NCBI RefSeq assembly: GCF_037688875.1
Contig: NZ_JAWDIE010000003.1
Coordinates: 62,001-126,000, forward strand
DNA: 64,000 nt
Direction: 5' to 3'
Origin: Amphibiibacter pelophylacis
Lineage (GTDB): Bacteria > Pseudomonadota > Gammaproteobacteria > Burkholderiales > Burkholderiaceae_C
Part shown: positions 51,418 through 61,441 of the stretch, in pieces
Layout: every line of letters begins with the position of its first letter
How positions within the stretch are numbered: position 1 is the stretch's first letter
Notes under the pieces: generated by a model
The model's database searches: none
Seen by the model: the letters and a program-made list of their open reading frames with translations, nothing else
Told to the model about the DNA's origin: nothing
Made by a program: the position numbers and the translations under genes

Positions 51418-52506
51418 TTACACCCCCGCCACACTCTGCCGCTGCACCAGCGGGCACTCGATTTTCAGCAGCGGGCGGGCGCCCTCGCCCTGGCTGGCGC
51501 GGGCCTGGACTTCTTCCAGCAGGGTTTCGACGGCGCAGTGGCCCATCTCGAAGTTGGGCAGCACCACGGTGGTCAGCGGCGGGTGGGTGTGGCGGGAGAT
51601 TTCCTGATCGTCGTAGCCCATGACGGACACGTCCTGCGGCACGGCCAGGCCCAGCGAGCGCACGGCCTCCAGGGCGCCGATGGCCATCAGGTCGTTGGCG
51701 CAGAAAATGGCGCTGGGCGGTCGCGGCAGCGCCATCAGCGAGAGCGTGGCTTCGTAGCCGGTGCCGGACATCCAGTCGCCATCGCGGACCAGTTCAGGGT
51801 CGAAGGGCAGATCGGCAGTGGCCAGCGCGCGGCGGTAACCTTTGAGGCGGTCTTTGGCCGCTTCCATCCACGGTTCGCCGTTGATGAAGGCGATGCGCTG
51901 GTGGCCCTGGCGGATCAGGTGCTCGGTGGCGGTGTGGCCACCGGCCAGCTCGCCGGGCACCACGGTGGGCAGGCGGTGGCGGTCGTCGTGGCAGTTGAGC
52001 AGCACGGTGGGCCAGGCCAGCAGCGCCTCGGGCACCTGCACCGCGCGCGTGAAAATCGCCGAATAGACAAAGCCCAGCAGCTGCGGGTGCGCCAAGTGGG
52101 CGGCGATCAGCTCTTTTTCCAGCGCGGCATCGCCGTGCGTGACGCTGACCTGGACGATGAGATCGCGGTCCCGCGCCGCCGCCACCGCCCCGTCGATGTT
52201 GACCACAGGGTGCGGGCTGGTGGAAATCTCGTCCACCAGATAGGCAATGACGTTGCGCCGCGCGGCCGTTTCGGGCTCGGCGCGGGCCCCCTGGCGCTGC
52301 GGCAGGGCGTAGCCCAGCTTGCGCGCCTCGCGCAGCACGCGCTGGCGCGTCGTCGCCGACAGCCGCGCGCTGGTGTTGTTGTTCAGCACCATGGACACCG
52401 TGGACTGCGACACGCCGGCCGCCTTGGCCACGTCGGTCATCGTCGGCCGCACGGCAGGGGCTGGCGGGCTGGCGGGAACAGGGCTGGCAGGAACGGGGGG
52501 CGCCAT
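51418..52506 (-). CDS. LacI family transcriptional regulator
   Basis: A 362-residue regulator. After a Pro/Ala-rich leader (residues 1-21) the LacI helix-turn-helix and hinge reads TMTDVAKAAGVSQSTVSMVLNNNTSARLSATTRQRVLREARKLGY (in pieces, residues 22-66). The effector domain is periplasmic-binding-protein-like (GGHTATEHLIRQGHQRIAFINGE and FCANDLMAIGALEAVRSLGLAVPQDVSVMGYDD). It is divergent from the GH42 gene across 244 AT-rich bases and very likely controls that sugar cluster in response to a galactoside or related sugar. Start is the ATG at 52506. Confidence 0.9.
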   Translation of the reverse strand: MAPPVPASPVPASPPAPAVRPTMTDVAKAAGVSQSTVSMVLNNNTSARLSATTRQRVLREARKLGYALPQRQGARAEPETAARRNVIAYLVDEISTSPHPVVNIDGAVAAARDRDLIVQVSVTHGDAALEKELIAAHLAHPQLLGFVYSAIFTRAVQVPEALLAWPTVLLNCHDDRHRLPTVVPGELAGGHTATEHLIRQGHQRIAFINGEPWMEAAKDRLKGYRRALATADLPFDPELVRDGDWMSGTGYEATLSLMALPRPPSAIFCANDLMAIGALEAVRSLGLAVPQDVSVMGYDDQEISRHTHPPLTTVVLPNFEMGHCAVETLLEEVQARASQGEGARPLLKIECPLVQRQSVAGV

Positions 52507-52593
52507 GGGGGATCCAGTCGAACGTCGGTGACGGAAATGAAAATATTTATCGAATATCGAATTAATCTGAAAATTAAATGCAGCAACTGGACA

Positions 52594-52711
52594 ATAATTA
52601 TCGTCTGTATGGGCTGATATTTTCAGGGCCCGATTGTGGCCAGAATTCTCCTCTGCTTTGAACCCAGGGAATTCACTGATTTTATTAGCACAAATGACGC
52701 TAATAATTATC
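52594..52711. promoter_or_regulatory. candidate LacI-family operators in the lacI-GH42 divergent region
   Basis: The 10-mer AATAATTATC, containing the palindrome ATAATTAT, occurs at 52594-52603 and again at 52702-52711, in direct orientation 108 bp apart. The second copy overlaps one arm of a perfect 8-bp inverted repeat, TTATTAGC-N9-GCTAATAA (52682-52689 and 52699-52706), 45-70 bp before the GH42 start. Position between the regulator and its likely target suggests operator or promoter function. The region is much richer in A and T than its flanks. Confidence 0.45.
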
Positions 52712-52750
52712 TCATCCCATGCAGACCTGTTTGGCCCCATCGCAAAGACC

Positions 52751-54823
52751 ATGACCGCTAGCCCCGCACCCACCGCCCCGCCTGTTCTCGGGGTGTGCTA
52801 CTACCCCGAGCAGTGGCCCACCGCCTGGTGGGAATCCGACGCCCAGCGCATGGCGCAGATGGGGCTGAAGCGGGTGCGGCTGGCCGAGTTCGCCTGGGCG
52901 CAGATCGAGCCCCGCCCCGGCCAGTTTGACTGGGCCTGGCTGGATCAGGCCATCGCCACCCTGCACGCAGAAGGCCTGGGCATCATCCTGTGCACGCCCA
53001 CGGCTACGCCGCCGCTGTGGCTGGTTCAGGCCCACCCCGACATCCTGGCGCTGGACGAGCGCGGCGCTCCGCGCCAGTTTGGTTCGCGCCGCCACTACTG
53101 CTTTTCCAGCCAGCGCTACCGCCAGGAATCGCAGCGCATCACCCGCGCCATCGCCCAGCGCTATGGCGAGCATCCGGCCGTCGTCGCCTGGCAGACCGAC
53201 AACGAGTACGGCTGCCACAGCACGGTGCTGAGCGCGTCGCAGGACGCCAAAGCCGCTTTCCGCGAGTGGCTGCGCCAGCGCTACACCCGCATTGAAGCGC
53301 TGAACCAGGCCTGGGGCACCGCCTTCTGGAGCATGGCGGTGGCGTCCTTCGACGACATCCAGCCGCCGCTGCAGACCGTGACCGAGGCCAACCCGTCCGC
53401 CGTGCTGGACTGGCGGCGCTTCAGTTCCGACCAGGTCGCGGCCTTCAACCGCGAGCAGGTGGACATCCTGCGCGAGTGCTCGCCCGGCCGCCCGGTGACG
53501 CACAACTTCATGGGATTCTTCACCGAGTTCGATCACCACCGCGTCGCCCGCGACCTGGACTGGGCCACGCTGGACAGCTATCCGCTGGGCTTCACCCAGA
53601 TGTTCTTCCTGGACGAGGCTGAGAAGCGCCGCTGGGCGCGCACCGGACACCCCGATATTCCCGGCTTTCACTACGACCTGTACCGCGGCCTGTGCGCCAG
53701 CCGCCGCTGGGGCATCATGGAACAGCAGCCCGGCCCGGTGAACTGGGCGCACTGGAACCCCGCGCCCCACCCCGGCATGGTTCGGCTGTGGAGCTGGCAG
53801 GCGCTGGCGCACGGCGCCGAGCTGGTCAGCTACTTCCGCTGGCGCCAGGCGCCTTTCGCGCAGGAACAGATGCACGCGGGCCTGCTGCGCCCGGACAGCA
53901 GCGACGACCAGGGCGCGATCGAAGCCCGCCAGACCGCGCAGGAACTCGCCCGGGTGCTCGCCGCCGGTGTGCCGCTTGGCGCGCAGGATGACGCCACGCA
54001 CGCCCAGGCCACGGCGCAGCGCGTGGCGCTGGTGGTCGATTACGACGCGCTGTGGATGGCACAGATCCAGCCTCAGGGGCGCGATTTTGATCTGCTGGAG
54101 CTGGTCTTTCGCGTGTACAGCGCGCTGCGCTCGCTGGCGCTGGATGTGGACATCGTCGGGCCGGACGCGGCGCTGGACGGCTATCCGCTCATCATCGCCG
54201 GGGCGCTGTGGTCGCTGGACGAAGCCCGCACGGTGCGCCTGACGCAGGCCGCCCAGCGCGGCGCCCGCCTGCTGCTGCTGCCGCGCACGGGCAGCAAGAC
54301 GGCAGATTTTCAGATTCCGTACGGCCTGCCGCCCGGGCCGCTGGCTGATCTGGCCGGTGTGCGCGTGCAGCGTGTGGCCTCGACGCCCGCCGCCTGGCCG
54401 CTGGCGCTGCGCACGGCGCCCGACTCGGTCCGCGCCGGGATTCCGCAAGACTTGAGCGGCCAGCGCTGGCAGGAAAGCCTGCTGCTGGCCGAAAACACCA
54501 CGGCGCTCGTCCGCTTTGACGACGGCAGTGCGGCGCTCACGGCCCACAGCATCGGCAGCGGCCGCGTTTACTACCTGGCCACCTGGCTGGCGGGCGCCGA
54601 CTGGCCGCGCCTGCTGGGCGCGCTGGCCTCGCTGGAGGGTCTGACGGGCCTGGCCGTGCAGCCGCTGGGCGACGGCGTGCGCATCAGCCGCTGGGGCGAT
54701 CTGCACCTGGCGGTCAACCTGGACGACAGCCCGGCCAATATCGACATCGCCCCCGGCAGCGATGTGCTGCTGGGCGGCGTCACCCTGCCCCCGCGCGGTC
54801 TGGCGCTGTGGCGCAGCCGCTGA
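52751..54823 (+). CDS. beta-galactosidase, glycoside hydrolase family 42
   Basis: A 690-residue GH42 enzyme. N-terminal GVCYYPEQWPTAWWESDAQRMAQMGLKRVRLAEFAWAQ (in pieces), the acid/base Glu152 in WQTDNEYGC, and the nucleophile Glu324 in GIMEQQPGPVNW are all present, followed by the trimerisation and C-terminal beta domains (residues about 400-690). It has no signal peptide, so it should act in the cytoplasm on imported beta-galactosides or galacto-oligosaccharides. It heads the operon that continues with a substrate-binding protein and two permeases. Confidence 0.92.
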   Translation: MTASPAPTAPPVLGVCYYPEQWPTAWWESDAQRMAQMGLKRVRLAEFAWAQIEPRPGQFDWAWLDQAIATLHAEGLGIILCTPTATPPLWLVQAHPDILALDERGAPRQFGSRRHYCFSSQRYRQESQRITRAIAQRYGEHPAVVAWQTDNEYGCHSTVLSASQDAKAAFREWLRQRYTRIEALNQAWGTAFWSMAVASFDDIQPPLQTVTEANPSAVLDWRRFSSDQVAAFNREQVDILRECSPGRPVTHNFMGFFTEFDHHRVARDLDWATLDSYPLGFTQMFFLDEAEKRRWARTGHPDIPGFHYDLYRGLCASRRWGIMEQQPGPVNWAHWNPAPHPGMVRLWSWQALAHGAELVSYFRWRQAPFAQEQMHAGLLRPDSSDDQGAIEARQTAQELARVLAAGVPLGAQDDATHAQATAQRVALVVDYDALWMAQIQPQGRDFDLLELVFRVYSALRSLALDVDIVGPDAALDGYPLIIAGALWSLDEARTVRLTQAAQRGARLLLLPRTGSKTADFQIPYGLPPGPLADLAGVRVQRVASTPAAWPLALRTAPDSVRAGIPQDLSGQRWQESLLLAENTTALVRFDDGSAALTAHSIGSGRVYYLATWLAGADWPRLLGALASLEGLTGLAVQPLGDGVRISRWGDLHLAVNLDDSPANIDIAPGSDVLLGGVTLPPRGLALWRSR

Positions 54824-54877
54824 CCCCGACATCCTGAGTTTTTTCCGTTCCCCAAACCACAACCCCCGGAGACCGAC

Positions 54878-56119
54878 ATGACATCCAACTGCTTCAAGTT
54901 CCTGCGCCAGCCCCTGGCGCTGGCCGCGCTGGCCTGTGCCAGCTGGGCAGCCCAGGCCGGCACCCTGGTGATCAACACCGACGCCTCCGACCCGGCGCCC
55001 AAAGCGGCCTGGGAAGCCATGGCCAACGGCTTCATGAAGGCCAACCCCGATGTCACTGTCAAGATCAACACGCTGGATCACGAGGGCTTCAAAACCTCGA
55101 TCCGCAACTTCCTGACGGCCAACCCGCCCGACATCGTCACCTGGTACGCGGGCAACCGCATGGCGCCCTTCGTCAAGGCCAAGCTGTTCGAGGACGTGTC
55201 CGACGTCTGGACCCAGAACGATCTCAAGACCCAGCTCAAGCCCGCGCTGAACGCCATGACGATCGACGGCAAGCAGTGGGGCATCCCCTACACCTATTAC
55301 CAGTGGGGCATCTACTACAACAAGGACGTGTTCAAGAAGTACAGCATCGCCGTGCCCAAGACCTGGGAAGAGCTGCTGGCCGCCTGCGCCAAGCTCAAGG
55401 CCGGGGGCGTGACGCCGTTTGCCATCGGCAGCAAGGCGCTGTGGCCCACGGGCGGCTGGTTTGATTACCTCGACCTGCGCACCAACGGCCACCAGTTCCA
55501 CATGGACCTCACGGCGGGCAAGATCCCTTACACCGACAAGCGCGTCCAGGCGGTTTTCGACCACTGGGACCAGCTGACCAAGCCCGGCTACTTCCTGGCC
55601 AACCACAGCAGCTTTGACTGGCAGGACGCCCTGCCCTCGCTGGTCAAGGGCGAAACCGCCATGTTCCTGCTGGGCAACTTCATCGTTGATCCGCTGAAAA
55701 AAGCGGGCATGACCGACGCCAGTCTGGGCTTCTTCCAGTTCCCGAAAATCGGCAATGTGCCACTGGCCGAAGACGCGCCGACCGACACGGCCCACATCCC
55801 GGCCAAGGCCAAAAACAAGGTCGATGCCAAGCGCTTCCTGGCCTATATGGCCAAGCCCGAGGTGCAGACCGAGGTCAACAACATCCTGCTGCAGCTGCCC
55901 ATCAACGTGAAGAGCAAGGTCGGCAACGATGTCTTCCTGCAGGACGGCTTCAAGATGCTGGGCGCATCGGCGGGCCTGGCGCAGTTTTACGACCGCGACG
56001 CACCGGCTGAGATGGCCAAGGGCGGCATGGAGGGCTTCCAGCGCTACATGATCGACCCATCCAGCCGCGACGAGGTGCTCAAGCGTCTGGAGCAGCTGCG
56101 CCAGCGCGTCTACAAGTAA
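54878..56119 (+). CDS. sugar ABC transporter substrate-binding protein
   Basis: A 413-residue periplasmic binding protein of the family 1 extracellular solute-binding type. The signal peptide (FLRQPLALAALACASWAAQAG) should be cut after AQA. Then TLVINTDASDPAPKAAWEAMANGFMKANPDV, DIVTWYAGNRMAPFVKAKLFEDVSDVW, WGIPYTYYQWGIYYNKDVFKKYSI-like sequence and PKTWEELLAACAKLKAGG. A ribosome binding site GGAGAC precedes it. It should bind the GH42 substrate or a related oligosaccharide. A strong hairpin follows. Confidence 0.9.
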   Translation: MTSNCFKFLRQPLALAALACASWAAQAGTLVINTDASDPAPKAAWEAMANGFMKANPDVTVKINTLDHEGFKTSIRNFLTANPPDIVTWYAGNRMAPFVKAKLFEDVSDVWTQNDLKTQLKPALNAMTIDGKQWGIPYTYYQWGIYYNKDVFKKYSIAVPKTWEELLAACAKLKAGGVTPFAIGSKALWPTGGWFDYLDLRTNGHQFHMDLTAGKIPYTDKRVQAVFDHWDQLTKPGYFLANHSSFDWQDALPSLVKGETAMFLLGNFIVDPLKKAGMTDASLGFFQFPKIGNVPLAEDAPTDTAHIPAKAKNKVDAKRFLAYMAKPEVQTEVNNILLQLPINVKSKVGNDVFLQDGFKMLGASAGLAQFYDRDAPAEMAKGGMEGFQRYMIDPSSRDEVLKRLEQLRQRVYK

Positions 56120-56135
56120 AGCAACCCCTGGCGGC

Positions 56136-56167
56136 CCGGTCTGCGCCCCTGCGGGAGCGCGGACCGG
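56136..56167 (+). other. intercistronic stem-loop between binding-protein and permease genes
   Basis: An 11-bp stem, CCGGTCTGCGC with GCGCGGACCGG (one T-G wobble) plus a CCC/GGG inner extension, lies between the binding-protein stop (56119) and the permease start (56183). No T-run follows, so it is not an ordinary terminator. Similar stem-loops after binding-protein genes protect upstream mRNA and lower permease expression. Confidence 0.65.
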
Positions 56168-56182
56168 CCTGGAAAGCCGATC

Positions 56183-57085
56183 ATGACTGTTTCAAGCACC
56201 CGCTGGTGGTTGCGCCACCAGCGCCGACTGGCGCCCTGGCTGTTTCTCATCCCGGCGCTGGTCGTTTTCACCCTGTACGTGCTGTGGCCCATCTGCGAAT
56301 CGCTGTGGCTCAGCCTCTACGACTGGGACGGACTGGGCGACAAGACCTTCATTGGCCTGGCCAACTACCGCGAGCTGTGGCAGGACCCGGATTTCTGGAC
56401 CTCGCTGCGCAACAACCTGATCTGGCTGGTCGGTTTTGGCCTGGCGGTGCCGCTGGGCCTGGCGCTGGCGCTCTTTCTGAACCAGACGGTGTTCGCGATC
56501 CGGCTGGTCAAATCGCTGTTTTTCTTTCCCTTTGTCATCTCGCAGGTGGTCATCGGGATGATTTTCATCTGGTTTTACAACCCCAGTTTTGGCCTGCTGG
56601 CCGAGCTGTTCAAGGCGGTCGGCCTGCAGCCGGTGGCGCTGCTGTCCAGCCCCGATCTGGTCACTTACAGCCTGGTCGCGGCGGCGCTGTACCCGCAGAT
56701 CGCCTACTGCATGATTCTCTACCTGACCGGCCTGAACAACGTGCGCTCCGACCTGATCGAAGCGGCGCGGCTGGAAGGCGCCAAGGGCTGGACCATGCTG
56801 TGGCACGTCATCCTGCCGCAGCTGCGCTCGGCGACCTTCATCGCCATCGTGGTGACGGTGGTGGGCTCGCTGCGCAGCTTTGACATGGTCTCGATCATGA
56901 CGGCGGGTGGCCCTTACGGTCAGTCGCGCGTGCTGGCCTATTACATGTACGAGGTGGCGCTGAGCGAATACGGCTACCGCATGGGTTACGGCTCGGCCGT
57001 GGCGACCGTGCTGTTCGCCATCATGCTGGTGTACATCCTGTTTGTGCTGTGGCGCATTTACCGCCAGGAAAAAGATCTGGACTGA
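56183..57085 (+). CDS. sugar ABC transporter permease (MalF/LacF type)
   Basis: A 300-residue inner-membrane protein with six predicted spans. N-terminal LAPWLFLIPALVVFTLYVLWPI is typical of this group. The EAA loop, which contacts the ATPase, reads IEAARLEGAKGWTMLWHVILPQL near residue 192. It pairs with the permease encoded next. The ABC ATPase for the pair is not encoded here. Confidence 0.92.
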   Translation: MTVSSTRWWLRHQRRLAPWLFLIPALVVFTLYVLWPICESLWLSLYDWDGLGDKTFIGLANYRELWQDPDFWTSLRNNLIWLVGFGLAVPLGLALALFLNQTVFAIRLVKSLFFFPFVISQVVIGMIFIWFYNPSFGLLAELFKAVGLQPVALLSSPDLVTYSLVAAALYPQIAYCMILYLTGLNNVRSDLIEAARLEGAKGWTMLWHVILPQLRSATFIAIVVTVVGSLRSFDMVSIMTAGGPYGQSRVLAYYMYEVALSEYGYRMGYGSAVATVLFAIMLVYILFVLWRIYRQEKDLD

Positions 57086-57087
57086 CC

Positions 57088-57936
57088 ATGTTTCCCACCC
57101 CGATCGCGCAGACGCGCCCCGCCACCCGCTGGCTGTACCGCATCGTCCTGCCCCTGAGCCTGCTGGTCTGGCTGCTGCCGCTGCTGGCGGTGGCGCTGAC
57201 CGCCGGGCGCAGCGAGGCCGATCTGGCCGCTGGCAATTTCTGGGGCTGGCCAACCTGGCACTACGGCGACAACTTCGCCAGCGTGTTCAACAACACGCCC
57301 ACGCTGCAGTACATCTGGAACAGCTTTCGCATCACCGTGCCGGTGGTCATCGGCGCGCTGGCCCTGAGCAGCCTGTCGGGCTTCGCCCTGGGCGTGTACC
57401 GCTTCAAGGCCAACCTGCTGGTGTTCTTCCTGTTTGTGGGCGGCAACTTCGTGCCCTTCCAGATCCTGATGGTGCCGGTGCGCGATTTCAGCCTGCATCT
57501 CGGGCTGTACGACACGGTGACGGGGCTGGTGCTGTTCCACATCGCCTTCCAGACGGGGTTTTGCACCTTTTTCATGCGCAACTTCATCCGCGAGCTGCCC
57601 TTCGAGCTGATCGAAGCCGCACGCATCGAGGGCGCCACCGAGTTCCAGATCTACCGCAAAGTCGTTCTGCCGCTGGTCATGCCCGCGCTGGCTGCGCTGT
57701 CGGTACTGATTTTCACCTTCATCTGGAACGATTACTTCTGGGCGACGGTGCTGGTCAATGGCGATCAGTCCATGCCGATCACGGGCGGTCTGCGCTCGCT
57801 CAACGGCCAGTGGGTGGCGCGCTGGAATCTGGTCTCCGCCGGGGCCATCCTGGCCGCGCTGCCCCCGGTGCTGATTTTCTTCCTGATGCAAAAGCAGTTC
57901 ATCGCGGGCCTGACCATGGGGGCGACGAAGGGGTGA
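57088..57936 (+). CDS. carbohydrate ABC transporter permease (MalG/LacG type)
   Basis: A 282-residue inner-membrane protein with about six spans. The EAA loop reads IEAARIEGATEFQIYRKVVLPLVMPAL near residue 173. The C-terminus ends KQFIAGLTMGATKG, a standard MalG-family ending. The ATG at 57088 follows the previous stop by 2 bp. Instead of an ATP-binding subunit gene, the next gene is a convergent HepT. Confidence 0.92.
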   Translation: MFPTPIAQTRPATRWLYRIVLPLSLLVWLLPLLAVALTAGRSEADLAAGNFWGWPTWHYGDNFASVFNNTPTLQYIWNSFRITVPVVIGALALSSLSGFALGVYRFKANLLVFFLFVGGNFVPFQILMVPVRDFSLHLGLYDTVTGLVLFHIAFQTGFCTFFMRNFIRELPFELIEAARIEGATEFQIYRKVVLPLVMPALAALSVLIFTFIWNDYFWATVLVNGDQSMPITGGLRSLNGQWVARWNLVSAGAILAALPPVLIFFLMQKQFIAGLTMGATKG

Positions 57937-57945
57937 GAGCCCCGG

Positions 57946-58272
57946 TCAGTCCCTTCGCGCCGTACCGCGCTGCACAAGCGCCTGGCTGTACTGAAGGAAT
58001 TCATCCAGATGCGCAGTGATGATGCGCACGGTGATGGGCAGCTGCAGGATCTGATAGTCGTGCACCGCGATGTTGCGAAAGCCCACCATGCGCTTGAGAC
58101 CTTCGGCCAGCGGCGCGGTGATCACGCCCGCCTGCTCCAGCAGCGCAAACACGTCACGGGCGCTTTGCGGCACACCCAGCTTGTCGCGGCGAATCAGGTG
58201 CTGGCCCATGTCCAAGGCGGCCACGCAGCGCTCGATGCTGGCCGTCTTGTTGATCAGGACGTCATCCGCCAT
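57946..58272 (-). CDS. hepT: HepT family ribonuclease toxin (HEPN domain)
   Basis: A 108-residue HEPN (DUF86) protein. The catalytic Rx4HxY motif is intact: RNIAVHDY near residue 73. In known HepT-MntA systems HepT cleaves tRNA and is silenced by MntA-mediated AMPylation of the Tyr in this motif. The ATG at 58272 lies inside the end of mntA (11 bp overlap). It is convergent with the permease gene, 9 bp apart. Confidence 0.9.
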   Translation of the reverse strand: MADDVLINKTASIERCVAALDMGQHLIRRDKLGVPQSARDVFALLEQAGVITAPLAEGLKRMVGFRNIAVHDYQILQLPITVRIITAHLDEFLQYSQALVQRGTARRD

Positions 58273-58657
58273 ACACCCGCCCCGTTCGCCGGATATCGTC
58301 CAGCAGGCCCGCACGGGCGGTGTCGAGTGCAGTTTTCTCGCTGAGCATCGCCGCCTCGAAAAGGCCTGCGCGCACGTCCAGCGCCCACCAGCGCTCGCCC
58401 TGGGTCAGGATCTGGTGCTGCATCACCGTGGATGCGGCGCGGATATCCAGCAGATCGACCGGGCATCCCGCCACATCGGCCAGCGATCCGGCCAGATCAA
58501 ACAGCAGCAGCGGGTCGGCGTAACCGGCGACCAGTACGGCCAGATCCAGATCGCTGTCCGGGCGGGCCGTGCCCTGGATGCGGCTGCCAAAGGCGTAAAC
58601 CGCCATCAGGTCAGGCACACCGGCCTGGATGGCCTGCAGGAGGGCCGACTGGTTCAC
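58262..58657 (-). CDS. mntA: MntA family nucleotidyltransferase antitoxin
   Basis: A 131-residue minimal nucleotidyltransferase. The active site has the GSx10DxD pattern (AFGSRIQGTARPDSDLDL near residue 30). It overlaps hepT, its toxin partner. The start is a GTG at 58657 that shares bases with the moaC stop codon (GTGA), so it is translationally coupled to moaC. No separate promoter was seen. The C-terminal part (residues 50-131) has the helical shape of MntA proteins. Confidence 0.88.
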   Translation of the reverse strand: MNQSALLQAIQAGVPDLMAVYAFGSRIQGTARPDSDLDLAVLVAGYADPLLLFDLAGSLADVAGCPVDLLDIRAASTVMQHQILTQGERWWALDVRAGLFEAAMLSEKTALDTARAGLLDDIRRTGRVYGG

Positions 58658-59159
58658 AGCGGCACTTCCCCCTCGCGCAGCCAATGCCCGCTCTTCCCGC
58701 CCCGCTTTTCCAGCAGCGCAATGCCGTCCATCACCATGCCTTTGTCGACGGCTTTGCACATGTCGTAGACGGTGAGCAGCGCCACGCTGACGGCGGTGAG
58801 GGCTTCCATTTCGACACCGGTCTTGCCTTCGGTCTGCGCGACGGCTTCGCACAGCACGGCGGGCGGATCGTCCTGCAGCGTGAAGCCCACGCGCACGTGG
58901 GTCAGCGGCAGCGGGTGGCACAGCGGGATCAGGTCGCCGCACTTTTTGGCGGCCATGATGCCCGCCAGGCGCGCCACGCCCAGCACGTCGCCCTTGGCGC
59001 TGCTGCCTTCGCGCACGCGCTCCAGGGTCGCGGCCTGCATCAGGATGCGGCCGCGCGCGCGCGCCAGACGCTCGGTCGGCGTCTTGGCGCCGACATCGAC
59101 CATGTGCGCTTGGCCGCTGGCATCGAAGTGGGTCAGCGTGTCTGCGGGGTCTGGCGTCG

Positions 59160-59163
<4 letters not shown>
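58654..59163 (-). CDS. moaC: cyclic pyranopterin monophosphate synthase
   Basis: A 169-residue enzyme that acts after MoaA in molybdopterin synthesis. Diagnostic segments: LTHFDASGQAHMVDVGAKTPTER at the N-terminus, AGIMAAKKCGDLIPLCHPLPLTHVRVGF (active-site Lys and His) in the middle, and EMEALTAVSVALLTVYDMCKAVDKGM. It lies apart from moaA-moeA-moaD-moaE (15.2-18.4 kb). It overlaps the methylmalonyl-CoA mutase stop by four bases and mntA by four. Confidence 0.96.
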
Positions 59164-61343
<2,180 letters not shown>

Positions 61344-61412
61344 GGGTCTCCCTCGGGGCTGTTGTGGGTCTTGTCGGGACTGCTCTGGACAGGGCTTGAT
61401 TATCCGTCACCG

Positions 61413-61429
61413 CAGCCGACAAACGGCTG
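61413..61429. other. small inverted repeat between the glycosyltransferase and mutase genes
   Basis: CAGCCG-N5-CGGCTG is a perfect 6-bp inverted repeat with loop ACAAA. It lies 13 bp after the GT25 stop and 70 bp before the mutase start (both minus strand). No T-run follows. A GATAAT -10-like box (minus strand) lies next to it, but no good -35 was found. Confidence 0.25.
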
Positions 61430-61441
61430 ACAGCCCGGTCG

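Noticed and set aside
52712..55795. 1027-codon minus-strand frame opposite the GH42 and binding-protein genes
   Set aside because: It spans two well-supported plus-strand genes and their intergenic region and has no recognisable domain.
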